Shown piece by piece: positions 36,301 through 49,690 of a stretch of 64,000 nt of DNA. Location of the stretch: assembly GCA_037102815.1 (NCBI GenBank), contig BTPP01000008.1, forward strand, positions 1,178,001 through 1,242,000. Reading direction: 5' to 3'. The notes beneath the pieces were generated by a model. The model worked only from the letters and a program-made list of their open reading frames with translations. It did not search any database and was not told where the DNA came from. Numbering within the stretch: position 1 is the first letter of the stretch; the number at the start of each line of letters is the position of its first letter. This stretch comes from Neurospora intermedia (Eukaryota; Ascomycota; Sordariomycetes; Sordariales; Sordariaceae). A program made the position numbers and the translations under genes.

Positions 36301-37101
36301 CACAATCACGAACATCGCGTCCTTTACCTCAGAGCCCAGCAGCTCGGCGGTAAAGATACTCGTAACTGACTGTTCAGAATGCCCGTTCAGAACCATCGCG
36401 AGGATTTCCTGGGATGAGCTAGTGATTGTATCCTTGGGTTTGCCTGCAGAAGGCTTGCACAAGCAGTAGCGGCGGATATCCATCAGTGAGACTCGGTAAG
36501 CATGTGGGGTTTCGTCGAAACAACTCCTATGCACCGATATCAAACGGTTCCTGCAAACCGTTTGGGGAAACATCTCGCCGAAAGAATTATAATATTCTCG
36601 GTCCCCAGCTGAACCCTGTTGTTTGACGGGATCGCTGACTGAGCGTGGAGCTGGGGGGAAAGATATGTTTCAGATTCATAAGATGCAGGAAAAATAGGGC
36701 CTGTAAGTCATCGTGGGCGTGATTGCCACAGAAACACAACGACGCAACCCCAAGGAGACAAAAGAGAGCGGGTTGGTGAAGTGATGGCACCCTGCACATC
36801 GTCGAGATGGCTGCCACCTGATCGCAAACAACAGGATCCCGAAGCCCTTGAAGGCCGACCTCGGTAGGTGGCCTGGAAGTTTAGAGGAATAGGCGAGACA
36901 GCCGCCCGAGAAGCTGAGAGACTGATGCACATTAACAACAAGCATCCAGCAGTCGAAATGTCACTAGGGTCGTCCAGAGCGTGCGGATATACTGGATAAC
37001 GACGGACGTAAACTCGCAAGAGGAGGTCTGCGCCGTTGGGTGGGATATCTGCCGTTCTGGGTCTGATGCGGCCGCCACCATCCAGATCGATATCCAGGTC
37101 G

Positions 37102-37124
37102 AAAAAAAAAAAAAAAAAAAAAAA
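37102..37124. repeat. Poly-A run (23 A)
   Basis: Uninterrupted run of 23 adenines on the plus strand. It is not adjacent to a recognisable gene end, and no transposon sequence lies before it. Confidence 0.9.
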
Positions 37125-38899
37125 GGTCGCATGAAGGACCCTAGTGTTGCGCGATGTTGAGCCTCTAGCCACTGACCAGGAGACTGCACGGCGGGGCTCT
37201 TTCGATAGCTGAAAAGAAAGAAATAAAGCGTCTTTCTCATAGCTTGAAAACTAGATGGTGTTCTTTTAGGGTTTCTCGCGGCGAATTCCGAATGGTAGAG
37301 GCTGATAGTAGCGGGACCACTGATCTTCCACATTCACCAATACTAACAGCTCCAGAACGAACTTTCACCACCAGGCGCAGCTGGAGACGCTTCTAGGTAG
37401 CGCTACTCGGGTAGGACGAAGCGTAATCCAGAACTTCGGAACAAAGGTGGACAGAGATGGCTGACAAAGACGCATAGCCCAATCGTGAGAGGACCGGTAC
37501 CACCGCCTTACAATATCGATTGGCTTGTGTTGATCCTCCCATGATTCTTCTGTCCTCGCTTGCTGAGAAGCGGAGGACCTGAACGTCCGCCATCCGGAAA
37601 ACTTGCCGTCCGTAGTCGATATACGGCTTGCTGAAACTCAACCCTTTGTGGCAAGACCAGCAAACGGCCGTATCAAGACGGTTGATCAAGTCAGTGTTGA
37701 TGGGACTTTGGAAAGCGCCCGACGCCCATCATGTGGACAGGTAACAGCGGGGTAACCGATAATAGGCAACCCAAGCGATGATAGTTGCAACCGGGCATGA
37801 ATTTGCGCAGGTAAAAGGTGTGAAAAAGAGGGGCTTCTCTCTGTCTTTTGAAAACGGGCGGGGAAAGAAAGGTCGTTGCAACATGACTGATCATAGTAGC
37901 TAGAGTATCTGGCAGCTTGTTAGTCCTCGAATATTTGACAGACATTTCAAAGGTTATGTAAAGGTGAGGTGAACTGTCGCCGGCTCGATTGGATGCCATT
38001 CTGAAAACTGGAGCAAAGTCGCACGCTTTCGATTCTGTCGCTATCTGCAAGCACTCAGGCTGCATAACAGACGGCAGGATTTGGTGGGGCTCACCTTTGC
38101 TGTCTACTACTGTCGTATGTACGTCTGTAGGGTTCAGACAGTGACAGCACCGGCACCAGTCACGGACGCCAGTGACCCCAGAGTTGTTGCCCAGACACAG
38201 CAATGCGCAGAAAAGCCATCCAAAAGGTCGCCTCCCTCGGACGGTGAATGTTCGCGGCACGGCATGCGGAGAGCTAGCAGACGCGAGCCGAGAGAGGGAC
38301 GCGTTTGAATGGATCCTGATGGTTCCTGTGGTCTACATATCTCGCGTGTCGGGACGGCAACAAAGGTGCCAATTCGGTGCCAGTTCCCAGCAATCGCGTC
38401 GCCGGTTGGTCGGGTTGGGTACAGATACCAGCACGGCCAGGCTTTGATGCGGGCCTCTTTGTATGCGGCCAGAGGCACAATCCATCTGGGCAAGTCGGCA
38501 GGCAGTCGAGCGGCGCCGATGAGTGGTCGACAGAAGCGGCGCTGATGCGGGAGCTCCGTTGGAGTTTTGCAGATGGTCCGGCTAGTGGGTCACGGTGCTG
38601 TAGCATGCTGTAGGTCCCAGCCACCGCATTTTCTGATTTCTCGATGCTCAATCACTCGCTGCTGGGAATTGCTCGCGGGCAAACTGATCCCCGAAAGGAA
38701 CCGCACGTCTCCACGGATTGGGGTTGGACGAAGTCGGCATTCTGGGCCCCTGAGCCGATCTAGGAACAAATCGGCAGGAAAACAGGGTGGAAGTGTGGAA
38801 TATTGGACGAATGGAAAATCACGGTCAAGTCGAATGTTTTGATGCAATAGCGGGGTGATGTTGACATGTGTAAGTGGCCATTGTCGCGGTCGTATCGTC

Positions 38900-38920
38900 G
38901 TTGTTGTTGTTGTTGTTGTT
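38900..38920. repeat. (GTT)7 microsatellite
   Basis: Seven GTT units followed by GTCGTC, in non-coding sequence. Confidence 0.85.
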
Positions 38921-41829
38921 GTCGTCGCCGTTTGTTCATGTTGCTGTTGTTGTGATGGGGAAATTGCAGCGGACGAGGAGGAAACGTGAAGGAGTTTCGC
39001 TGCCTGCCGCGCCCAGCAGTGGAAATGAAAGGGAAGCAGGAGTACGTACCGAGTCATGTGACTTATATAGCGAAAAACAGCTCTTGGTCCGGCATTTCGA
39101 CTGACACCCGACTGGCGCGGGACGAATGCGGAGCTTGGGGATATTTCAACGTACCGTATCGGCCAACTGTACGTAGAGGCATCAACAACGACCCTTGCAA
39201 GCGCACTCGGTCAGTTCAACTGAGGAATGACAATCGTCTCAAGAATGGCGATGGAAACTCGACACTATCCGAGTCTCTTGATATGTCCGAAACCCAGCAG
39301 TTGACAACCCGACATCGTCCAGTCCCGATTAATCCGCTCCGATGAATCGAATAAGTATCTCGAGGCCGGATGCTGCTGCACTGTAGGCACTGATGATTGT
39401 CGCGGTGTTGTTGCTGCTCGCACTACGGCTTTGCGTCCTCTAATAGACCACCAAGCCCAACAAGCACGCAAACAGTATGATCTCTTTTCATCTGCAAATG
39501 AGGCGAGATTCCTTGCCAGGACACATTGAGAACTTCACGGCATTCGAAAAAGTATACTTTCCAGCCTGGACGATACCTATGCGGCCTTGAGCAATATCCT
39601 TCTGATACCATCTCCCAACCTAAAACCAGCCTTCTCATTCCCCATGTTTCAGCAAAATCATACCACTGGTCCGAATGGGCAAGTGAGGTGATCACGACCC
39701 TCCCGCAGGACCTCGTGCATCTGTCTCCGTTCTGAAGGTCTCAGTACCCGGATTCGCTGGCCTATCAGTGTCGTCCCCCTGGGCTCTGTTGATGGGGATT
39801 CGCAGACTCGACCGACGAACGCAACAAATACTGCCGTGATACTGCGACAGTAGCGGATGCCATGCCCACCACCGTTGCTGCTGCCGGTCCTGGTGCTGCC
39901 GGGCATGACAACGATAACTTTGGATGACGAGAACCCGTTCGCATCAAAACGGACCCGGGCCTCTTCGCACCAGGTGGATGGCCGGGCTGCCAAGTTGGTT
40001 GCTACGCCGTATTTCTTGCATATATGCCAGGGGCAGAACTTGGAATCGTCTTGAAGCAAGGAGCATCATGGCACATGTTTGTACAGACGGCTGGTCGAAT
40101 GCCCACATGCGTTTGTTTATACAGAGGCGTTTTGCCGGGTTTACCACAGAGTCCGGGCATGTTGATATAACACCGCCATTGTGGCTCCTTCTCAACAACA
40201 AGTCTAGGGGGTTCAAGATCTTGTCTTGACCAACTCACGGAAGGAGTCAAAGAAACAGATATCTTCCTTTCTGCCGGGCCCGGTCTGGATAGGCATTCAG
40301 CCTTGGACAGCTCGGTTTCGATGAGCAAAAGGAAAAGCGACTTTTCTCAGCTCCGCTAGGTATCATACCTCGTACCAAGCTGGGCACTTCCCTTGCAGTC
40401 TCCAGACTCCCTCGGTTCCCATGCTCGCCACCCCACACGCTTACATTGAGTTGGAAAAGACATCACAAAGAGGCTTGGAGGCTGAGATGCACAACTGAGA
40501 AGTGGCTGCTTTGGGCGGTGCGGTCATTCAAGTGACGATGAGGACTTCAGCTGAAAAGCACTCTTGACAGCCTTCTGACAGGTCTCTGCCGGCCGGCACT
40601 TGGGCCCTTTCGAATATTCCCAGCCCTAGAATTTGGTGCTGTTGTTGATGGTGTACGGCAAGAGTTGGGGCTGGCATGGGGACTGGCAGGTCACTGGTCT
40701 TTGAGCCGCGTTTTGGGTATCGATGCCCACCCGGCCATTTCTGCCCAACCCACTCTCGAGGGAGCCTTCTCATCCACTTGTGTTCCCTGTTTTGATGGGG
40801 CCGTTCTCCGTCCGGGAAGCACCCGTATCACTCGTTTTTGCAGTGGCTGACTTCCTCACACAGACGAGCCATCTCGGTTTCTTGCCGGTTCTACACCCCC
40901 TGACCGTCTCCCGATCCTTCTCGCTCCAGCCGTTGGGCTAGTTGAGCGGCTCAGAGTCGTCCCAAGACCTTTCGATGACGAGCCTGATTCGAGTTGCTGA
41001 GTGATGGGTGATACAGTTACCCTTCTGCCCTTACGCTCCCAAGCCCTGTACGCTATGCCCAAATCCGACCCCCCAAGCGAGGCAGGCTTTACGGTTTGGG
41101 GGATCGACTGTCCCGATTGGGAATAGCTTCCAGCGAGGAGCTCCATATCCGCCTCTTAATCCAGATCGCGCAAAAGTTCCTAGCTCCCGTATCAGAATCT
41201 CTCCACCACATCCGCACAGCATCCGCACAGCATCCGTTCAGTTCTTTGCTCAAGAGGGCTTGGCAAAACGGAGGGTAACGGAAAGACACAGACACCCGAC
41301 TCGATCCTGCTGCGGGCTTTGGGTGGAGGTGCGGCCAACTGAAGTCCCTTGCTGCTTGAGCGTGAGTGTTCTGGATGTCTTGCTCGTCCAACGTCTCCAG
41401 GCTACGTCGTGTTCTACAAAGTACTTTCAAAGACCCCGGTCCCGTCAACCGGCCCCTCTTCCCTGTTGTCGCACCCCCTCATCGCTGCTCGGCGAAGATG
41501 TCCTCTTTTTAGTTTACCCCCATGGAGCAACAGAGAAGCAAACCAGCGCCATCCTCCGCAGTCCCAAGATCCATCCACAATTCCACACCACACATCCACC
41601 CTGATGTACCACGAGACTTTTGCGATCCAAGACCCTGCCATGTTCATTCAATTGGGCAGATCCGTCACGTCGCAGCGGCCGGCCTGACCATGGCCGACCA
41701 CACTGACCACAGTCTTAACATCAAACATAGAATAAGTAAAGGGCACCACCCCCTCTGCCCACCGTCTCAATCCCAAAGTCATTGATTGACTCTGTAAAGA
41801 TCGTTATTTGCCCAAAGCAGCATTGCGCC

Positions 41830-42816
41830 TGCCTTGACCCTGACTTTTTGTCTCTTTACTTTCACTTCTTTCGTTTCTGTTTTATCGCTTCTCGTGGTGG
41901 TCTGTGACTCCCGAAGAACGCGCCACTCTCGTCTTTACCCTAACGACCACAACAACCACATCCCGTCAACAACAAACAATCAACCTCAACAACAACCACC
42001 GACCAGCCTGATAACCCCTCTTTCCACGGACGGCAGCGCAGTGCAACTTACACAGGGAACAAAAAGTGTGAGTGAAGTGCCATTCCAATTCCTCACGTTC
42101 CTTTTTGCACACCCCCTCACTTTCTTCATTTGCAATCTGCGACGGTACCCTCGCCCTTTCCTCCCGTGTGTCTTTTTGGCTCTTCACACTTTCCCTCTTT
42201 CGCTACTCCCTGGCTGTGCTACCCTGAGGCCTGGGTACTGTAGTGGTGTATCCCGACTCCAGCTTCCACTTTGCCTTCCCACCCCGGCTTTCGCTTCCCC
42301 ACTACCAAGCCTACCTACCTAAAGGTAGACTTCCTATCGACTAGTACCTACCTTGCGCATCTCACCTTCCATCTTATCCTTCAACATCATATCATCCCCG
42401 CGTCTGCTCCCCTCCCTTCGTTCTTCATTGCTCTTTCATCTTTTCATCTTCCCCCTTCAAACATACAAGGCAATATACCAACTGCCTCTGAAGCCAACCA
42501 CAACCCACCCCCACGCACAGACAGCCCTTCAGGTGTTTGACAGAGACGGATCCGAACCTGGGTCTTCCCGTACACCTTGCCCTGCTTCCCGGCTTCCCAC
42601 TGCAGACCTTGGCCACCCAGACACACAAAGCGGGCGCTTTCCATGCTTCTGCCCTCACCGCTTCGCCGTCCCAGCCACAGGCACTGACTCGGCCATATAT
42701 CAGAAAGTTCGCACACAAAAACAATAGCGTAGGAGGAGTAAGGATTCGCTGCGTGTTTTGCAAAGAAAAGAACCACCTCGTTCATCCCTACCACGAGCAC
42801 ATCCAAATAGCCCACC
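41830..42816 (+). promoter_or_regulatory. Pyrimidine-rich leader of the ADA-1-like bZIP gene
   Basis: Nearly one kilobase upstream of the start codon is strongly C/T-rich on the plus strand, as in long leaders of Neurospora regulatory genes. A short upstream frame with a true ATG runs from 42643 to 42687 (14 residues plus stop). The transcript start is not visible, and an intron within the leader cannot be excluded. Confidence 0.45.
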
Positions 42817-44767
42817 ATGGGCTCAGCAACCTTCCAGCAGCCCTCCTACTACAGGACACCGCCGTTGAACGTCGATACTTCCTGCCATGGTCAGAAATTC
42901 TTCGACGATGATGAGATCCTAGACGATGACATCCTCAACCAGAGCACCCTCAACTCGGCTTTGGAGATGTCGCCGCCCTTGACCGACAGCAGGAGGGATT
43001 CGTTTGCTGTCTCGGCCACTGCCTTGTTCTCGCCCAAGTCGGATGATTCCTGGCCTCCTGTCGAGATGCAGAGCGTCCCGTCCAACAACCCCTTTTTCGG
43101 TCAGCACAACAACAACCCCTTCATGCAAATGGACCAGAACCAGCAATCAACGTACCAGAACCACTGGGGCATGATGAGCTCGGGCGCCGCTACCCCTCTT
43201 CAGAGCTTCGATGGACTGCCGCAGGCCGAGTACGAGTCATCGACTGTTCCTCTGTTCAGACCCGCTACCGTCCAGGCTCAGACGCCCTTCAGCAATCCCA
43301 ACAATCAAGCCGTCATGTTCCAGCAGCTTGGCCACCATGGCATCCCGGCCGTTCCCGCGTCGCCTCCCAAAGAGCATTGGATTAACCAAGAGCTCAAGAA
43401 CCAGGCGATGGCCAAGCGCAACAGGCCGACTACCCCGCTGATCCGCTCTCACAACGAGCTGCGCCGGGGTGATGGCATCCGCAAGAAGAATGCGCGCTTC
43501 GACATCCCTGCTGAGCGCAACCTCAGCAACATTGATCAGCTGATTGCCCAGTCTACCGACGAGCAAGAGATCAAGGAGCTTAAGCAGCAAAAGCGTCTGT
43601 TGCGCAACAGGCAGGCCGCGTATGTTTCCCCTTCTCACCAAGTACTTGCGGATTGGACCATCCCATACTGACCCACCGAACAGTCTTGACTCGAGGCAAC
43701 GCAAGAAGCAGCACACGGAGCGTCTCGAGGATGAGAAGAAGCACTTCACTGAGGTCATTACCAACATGGAGGAGCAGATGAATGCCCTGCAAAGAGACAT
43801 GGACCAGCTTCTTCGCGAGAAGCAGAGCTACGAGGCGTACATCAGCGAGCTCAAGAACGAGAAAGAGGAGATCATCCGCGAGCACACCATCGAGACGGGC
43901 GAGTTGCGCAAGAAGGTCAACGTTCTGACCAACCACGTGCAAGCCCTCGAAAGCGCCGCAATGTCGACACCGCCGGCCGGCCCGAACGTGTCCGGCTTCT
44001 CCGGTGCCTATAGTGAGATGGAAGGCATGGCCATGGATGGCTCTTGGGACAACATGCCCATGTTTGGCGAGTTCATGGAGCAGCAGCCATCCGAGGTCAA
44101 GCAAGAAATGCAGATCGCCCCCACCAAGAAGTCCGAGATTTCCCTTTCTGCCGAGAGCGAAAAGTCTCCTTCGCAGGGCGGACTCCTTTTCATGCTCTTC
44201 CTTGTCGGCGCTTTCGTTCTTTCCAACCGATCGCCGCCTAGCATTCCGCGGGTATCTGAGGACATCCGTGTGGCATCCGCTACCCTCCTCGACAATGTTC
44301 TCAAGGACGCTGGTCTGCCTCAGGCCGTTTCCGGTCTCGAGGCCATGGCTCCTCAGCCATCAGGTTCCAGCTGGGCCCAAAGCACCGGGTCATCGTTGCC
44401 AGTCGCCGCCTCTGGCATGAATGGTGTGGCACCTTCGATGCTCGGTGAGATGGCTGACGCCTTGACCCAGCCGACGGAGCAACAGACCAACGAGCAGCTT
44501 TTCGGGTTGACGGCTGCACAATACAACGGCATCAGCTCTCAAGATTTCCTGCAAAATGCTCCCGCCGAAAGGTCCACGAGCAAGGGCAGACGCAATCTTG
44601 CCGAAGCGCTTGCCAGCATGCGTGCTGCCGCCAACAAGGACTCTGCCGCCGAGGTCTACACTCGGTCACTCCTATGGGACAAGATCCCCCGTGACGTTGT
44701 GCGTGACTTTGCGAAGATGGTTGCTGAAAGCCAACAAGTTGCTGCGACCAATGATGCAGATGCATAA
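42817..44767 (+). CDS. ada-1: bZIP transcription factor, ADA-1-like, with hydrophobic segment
   Basis: Exons 42817-43619 and 43684-44767 join to 628 residues. ATG is in good context (CCCACCATGG). The N-terminal 230 residues are low-complexity and rich in Asn, Gln, Ser and Pro. The basic region includes N264-RQAALDSR with the bZIP signature N-x7-R (N264, R272), followed by a coiled coil to about residue 358. The 64-nt intron, with a CTGAC branch-like site, splits Ala268 inside the basic region. Residues 433-448 (GGLLFMLFLVGAFVLS) are strongly hydrophobic. The C-terminus is conserved-looking and Ala/Ser-rich. The best match I recall is Neurospora ADA-1, a bZIP protein needed for normal development; Fusarium Zif1 may be a relative. 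The symbol rests on overall resemblance and on remembered neighbouring locus numbers of the ADA-1 and ATP synthase subunit 4 genes, not on a search. Confidence 0.82.
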
Positions 44768-47700
44768 AGTGGTGCGGTTTTATGATGATGAGATATAAAA
44801 TGAGACGAGACGAGACGAAAAAAAAAATTGACGACACTTTGACGAGTACCATTTAAACGGCATTCGGAACGACAGCACGACAGTTATGACGCACCCGATT
44901 AAGATTGCGTTCCTTGGGTTTTCCTATTTTCACCGGTCTATATGGGTTTTTCCGGCTTCCCATCCTTTCGGCTTTTCACTTTTGATACACTTTCTCCGCT
45001 CTCGCGACACACTCAGACCTTTGCTGCTCACGCACCCAAAGCTGTTTTGACTTCTCGCGATCCCGCACTGGTCCCGGGACGCTCAAACTCTTTTCTTATT
45101 TTGGGTTCATCATTCCTATTCTACTTTATTTTTTGGATCATTGTCGATTTTAGCAGGCGAGCATTGCTTTTTTTTCTTGCTTTTTTGGCTTCTGGCTTTG
45201 ATGTTTTGGCGATTTTTCACCCTTGTCTCACGATTAATGTGTTGTTTTGGATATTGGCGCAAGCGATCTTCTGGTGTCTACTGCGTAACCCTTGCCGAAA
45301 GGCTGGCTTGGCGGGACATGGCGGGACATGGCGAAAAAGGGGCGATCCCCGGGCTTGATTTCTTTTGGACACACTTGAATTGGAGGGGGGCGATGGAATA
45401 CTCGCTTTCTAATGTTCTTACACTTGTACAAAGAGCTTTTTTTACGTGGGGCGAGACTTTTGGCGGATTTGGGCCCGGTCTCTCGGACATACATCTCTTT
45501 TCTTCTCACGAAAAATTTCAGGGGGTTCTCATGGCGGTTTTGGGATATCACAGCAACACATATACGGGTCATCGACTTGTCGGGAAACCAGACGAGGATG
45601 GTTTACCGGTTGCGACTTGCATGTCTAACGACACAATACTTTTCCTTTGTATTATTCTACGATCTACGACACTCTTTATGAACGAAACTTTGGTCTTCTG
45701 TCCATCATGAACTCTGGCAGAGCCTTGGATGAATCAAGAGGGATGAAGGGACATGAAGAAGATTCTCGAATTGAATGCGGATCGCTCATGAAACTGCGAC
45801 CGTCATGTCGACGAGGGCCACTTACGGCGGCGGAACAAAAACCGCTTCACAGGTTACAACATGCAAACTTGAAGACACAACATACATTGACGCGGAGGCT
45901 CACTCGCTGTGGGTTTTCAAAGAGGCCTTTCGGCCACTGCCAGAGGGAGGAAGAAAAACAACAAAAGATCCATACCCGACATTCATTGGAACGAACAATC
46001 ACCTGTTTCCTACACTCAATCCTGTAGCTAGTTAGCGAAGTTCACATAGCGAAACATTCAATGCGTCTGAAGCCTAAACAAACCATTCACTCTCAATGAA
46101 TCTCAAGTGCCGTTCGCTATACGAACAGATCCAATTCGCCGATTGTATCCCCCCTTACGCAACTTTTTCTTTTTGCGGCACAAGGCGCTACGTCAGTCGT
46201 CATGGGTTGGTAGAAAACTGGTGCAGGAGACACGAGACAGGCCAGGCATTCTGAAGCGTCAGTCGGTCGGCCATCTCTTTGACATCCGTGACTGTTGTAT
46301 CAGAAAGAACAAAAAAGGCAGTAAACACCAGAACAGGCTTTCATCACTGTCCGAACCTCCAAAAAACAACAGATGCCTACTCGGTATCTATTTTACCCCA
46401 AGTCGAAATCTCCTAGCCGAAAGAATGAGAGGTTTGACCCGGCTCCGTGTTCATGTCTAGTTAGTTGATCGGCTGCTCGGTTAGTTGTTGAGAGGGTGTG
46501 TGAATGGTGTCACGCCATGCCATTACCATACCCCCATTCAAATGTACCGGTGGTTATAGTCCTCGATACTATACATAGTACTACACATTCTTTGATCACA
46601 CATCACATGTTGACTCTGAAAACCTAAAACTTGTTTGTCCACGAGCTCTATTCTTCCGCTCTAACATCTCTTTTACTCCCTTACCTAGAGGTTAAGACAA
46701 CACAGCCAAGACGGCAGGCATTGGTTCGTTGGTAGCCTCGATGTTCTTATTGTGAGTAAAGTACCTTCTTCTCTCCCAAACCTAACCAATAATGTCTGAC
46801 GCCATCCCACCATCTCATCCCATCTCACCCATTTACGATCCTCTTTGCCAGCAACAACCGACTCGAATTCATCCATTCAGATGTCAATCCCACGCTCCCA
46901 TGCCATGCAATTAATTAATTCGCACTCCCTAGTGCCGTCCTTTCTAAGCAAGGAGAAGTGTTCCCACGCATTTGCGTAGGTTCGACACTCTCTCACACTT
47001 GCACCCACACACACCTCACACGATGCAGGCAAATGCGGAGCGGATGCCAGAAAGCAGCATGCAACGCCAATGCAAGGATCCATACTTCAACGTTTGGTCC
47101 GACAACCACCAGTTACATACGACGATGGAAGAAAAGAAGGAAACAAAACCACTGTTGCACCACCAAAACCTGCCAGCCGAGCGAGCTGCCGCCGTTGTTG
47201 TATACTGTACTCCTTTTCTTCCGTGATTTTTACCGGACTACCTAACTACGTACATATCATCAACTTCTTTGCAAAAGCTACTGCAATGCGAGCGGAAAAT
47301 CCGGGGTTGATCCGCTCGGTTGTTGAAACGGAGTGAAAGTTTCCCAACGGCGATTTGATAGGATGATCCAAATGGCCTTGACTAGGTCGTGTGCAGCCTT
47401 GCGTTCGTCGTGCCTTTTTGTGCCATTATGCTCTACCTAAAGTAGTGCACGCAAGGAACGCAAGGAACGCGCAAGGGGCAATGCATCACTCATTGGTAAG
47501 TGTAAGTGTACGGAACACTTTGTTGGGCATCGAAGAGGGGATTGGATAGGTAGGTTGGGGGTGTGCCAATTCACACCGACCCAAAGATAAGGTGGAAGAG
47601 ATCGCGATCGCGAGTTGTAACTGCCCGAATCACAATGGTCCTGTGTCTGCCTTGGGGTTCTGACAATAAGCCAGGAACTCATGGGCCTGTGTTCCTCTAT

Positions 47701-48150
47701 AAGAGGGCTGAGGACTGCGTGAGGAGGGGTGGCGTGACCATCCCGTCTTTGGGAGTCTGGAGTCATTTGTTGGAGGTGCCTCAGTCTTGTGGGTTGATTC
47801 GTTCCTTCCTCCCGGTTTCTCTTGTAAGACTGGACCACAACTTGAAACTGAAGGGACGGAACAGACGAAGTGGAAGAAACTGAGCCGCTCGCACACACAG
47901 ACGCAAACAGATATCCATGATGGAGGCAGGCAGAAAGGAACGAAGTAAGGAAGGAAGGAAGGGGATAGAAAGTACCTCTACTGATCGAAACCAGCAGACG
48001 AGTGAGGCGATTGGGCAGCAATGGGATTTGATTGGTTGGGAATGCTTCCCGTTCTTCCCAACCTCATTAAGTTTTTATTATAGGCATTGTCCCATTGTCC
48101 CGTTGTCACGGCGCGGGCCTCAGTTTTCGGTCGTCAACACGGTCGGGCTA

Positions 48151-48178
48151 GGTCAGGTCAGGTCAGGTCAGGTCAGGT
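48151..48178 (+). repeat. (GGTCA)5 pentanucleotide repeat
   Basis: Five perfect tandem GGTCA units followed by GGT. It lies in non-coding sequence. Confidence 0.9.
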
Positions 48179-49669
48179 ATATCCAACCCCCCCTTTGACC
48201 TTGCCGTTTGTCTCGTTAGATGAGGTCGGCGATGGGGTCCCCATGTTCCATTATCAGCAACTCAATTCCCCGACGTTTTCCACCATCTTGGTAAGCAAAT
48301 TGCAGTGATCATCCCAGCCCGAGGAACCAACAAGAGATCTCCGATCCGACATCATCTCGTGCTGAAGCCCGAAGCTGGAGGAGTACTGATCAAACTCAAC
48401 CGAGGCAAGGAAGCAAGGAAGATTCATGGAAGGAATGGGGGAACAAGTTGTCTGAGACAATGCTACAAGCGCTGCATGTCTAATGACTACGATGATCTAC
48501 CAAAGATTGTAGACTTTGTGTTCCCTCAATCTCAAACATACGTGCTGTTGTGTTACAATGTGCCAGGTCTGCGGGTTTCCGTCACGGTATACCTATCTAC
48601 CTGGCCTAACTTAGGAGTAAGAGGAGAGAAAAAAAAAAGAAAAAAAAAAAAAAAAGGCTCGGAAGAATGAAGGAATATCGGACACATGGAAGCTCCGGGG
48701 TCAGTATTCGACCATCGGTTAAGCATACAGACACACGCGCGGGAGAGCTTGAAAGAGAAGCATTGTCTCTCAATAGTTGTCCGTTTACTATCGAGCTTCT
48801 TTCCAATCACATGGAGTGACAACTGACCAAAAACTATCACTCGGCGTCGTCGAACCGTTTGTTCAGCCTCAGAAGCCCGTATTCCTTTGCAAACAATGCC
48901 CTCTCGCTAAAGGCACGCAAGGAACGATCCAAGCCATCCGTCATCACATGTTCTACATCATTCCGGTTTCAAAGGCCTTATTGTTATGACGGCACGCACG
49001 CCTTGTGTCCGAAGCATTGTCTAACGTCATGTCATACAGGGACCGTCCAGTCTTGTGGCCCTTGGTCCATGGGGAGGTTGTTGTCGTACATCTATCTGCC
49101 TCGTATCCGGCTGAGTATGCCTGCTCAATAGGGGTCTGAGGGTAGGTATCCATGTCACACCCGCCATTGTGCCTTTACCCATTACGTCGTTCATCCAAAC
49201 GTACAGATATTAACGAACTGCTAGGAATTCGCTCTCACCGCGAGTAAGGGGAGTTGCAAAACCACGGCTACACCCAACTGGCTGAAGGCAATCAGCCATT
49301 CGCATACCACTGGCCATAGTGATGGATATAGACTGCCGCCTTTGCCGCCGCACTGCCTCCCGCAGCGGCAAGATTAGCTCAGGCTCTACTTTCTTGGACT
49401 GAGAGCCCTAAAATGCCATCGTTTACATCTTGAAGTGTTGGGGTACTGCGCCTGTCAGAACAAAGGAGAACAGAATACCTTCCCTTCTTTCTCCAGGGCG
49501 ACTAAGCCTAGCGCTTTGCTATTCACAGCAAGGGCACGGCAGTGATCGTACGGTGTGTTTCGGTGTCACCGAAGCACGGAGACATACGACTACGAGCCGG
49601 CGTACTGCATACCGCAGAACCTGACGGAGCCGCTGAGGCTTCACTCCCGTTATCTATCAAGGTAGATCC

Positions 49670-49690
49670 TTTTTTTTTTTTTTTTTTTTT
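49670..49690. repeat. Poly-T run (21 T)
   Basis: Uninterrupted run of 21 thymines on the plus strand in non-coding sequence. Confidence 0.9.

Larger units (their letters stand above)
30357..41829. other. 11.5-kb stretch with no recognisable gene
   Basis: Frames of up to about 215 codons occur on both strands, for example 34715-35362 (minus, starts with TTG), 37691-38260 (minus, starts with GTG) and 41008-41604 (plus). None has a recognisable domain and all overlap other frames. 31.5-33.3 kb appears AT-richer than its surroundings by eye. Simple repeats include a 23-A run at 37102-37124 and (GTT)7 at 38900-38920. I see no transposon termini or protein remnants. The stretch is probably a large regulatory region, perhaps with non-coding transcripts, upstream of the bZIP gene. 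Confidence 0.45.

Noticed and set aside
37691-38260. 189-codon minus-strand frame with a hydrophobic start
   Set aside because: It starts with GTG, and the hydrophobic part is short; no family resemblance and no neighbouring exons.
42537-42911. 124-codon frame overlapping the bZIP start
   Set aside because: It begins with TTG, not ATG, and has no recognisable content; the real start at 42817 has strong context.
45141-45710. Plus-strand frame with an apparent membrane segment
   Set aside because: It lies in the T-rich 3' region of the bZIP gene, where Phe/Leu-rich frames arise from base composition.
47437-48021. 194-codon minus-strand frame
   Set aside because: Composition is Ser/Leu/Arg-rich without motifs, and it overlaps other frames; no support as a gene.
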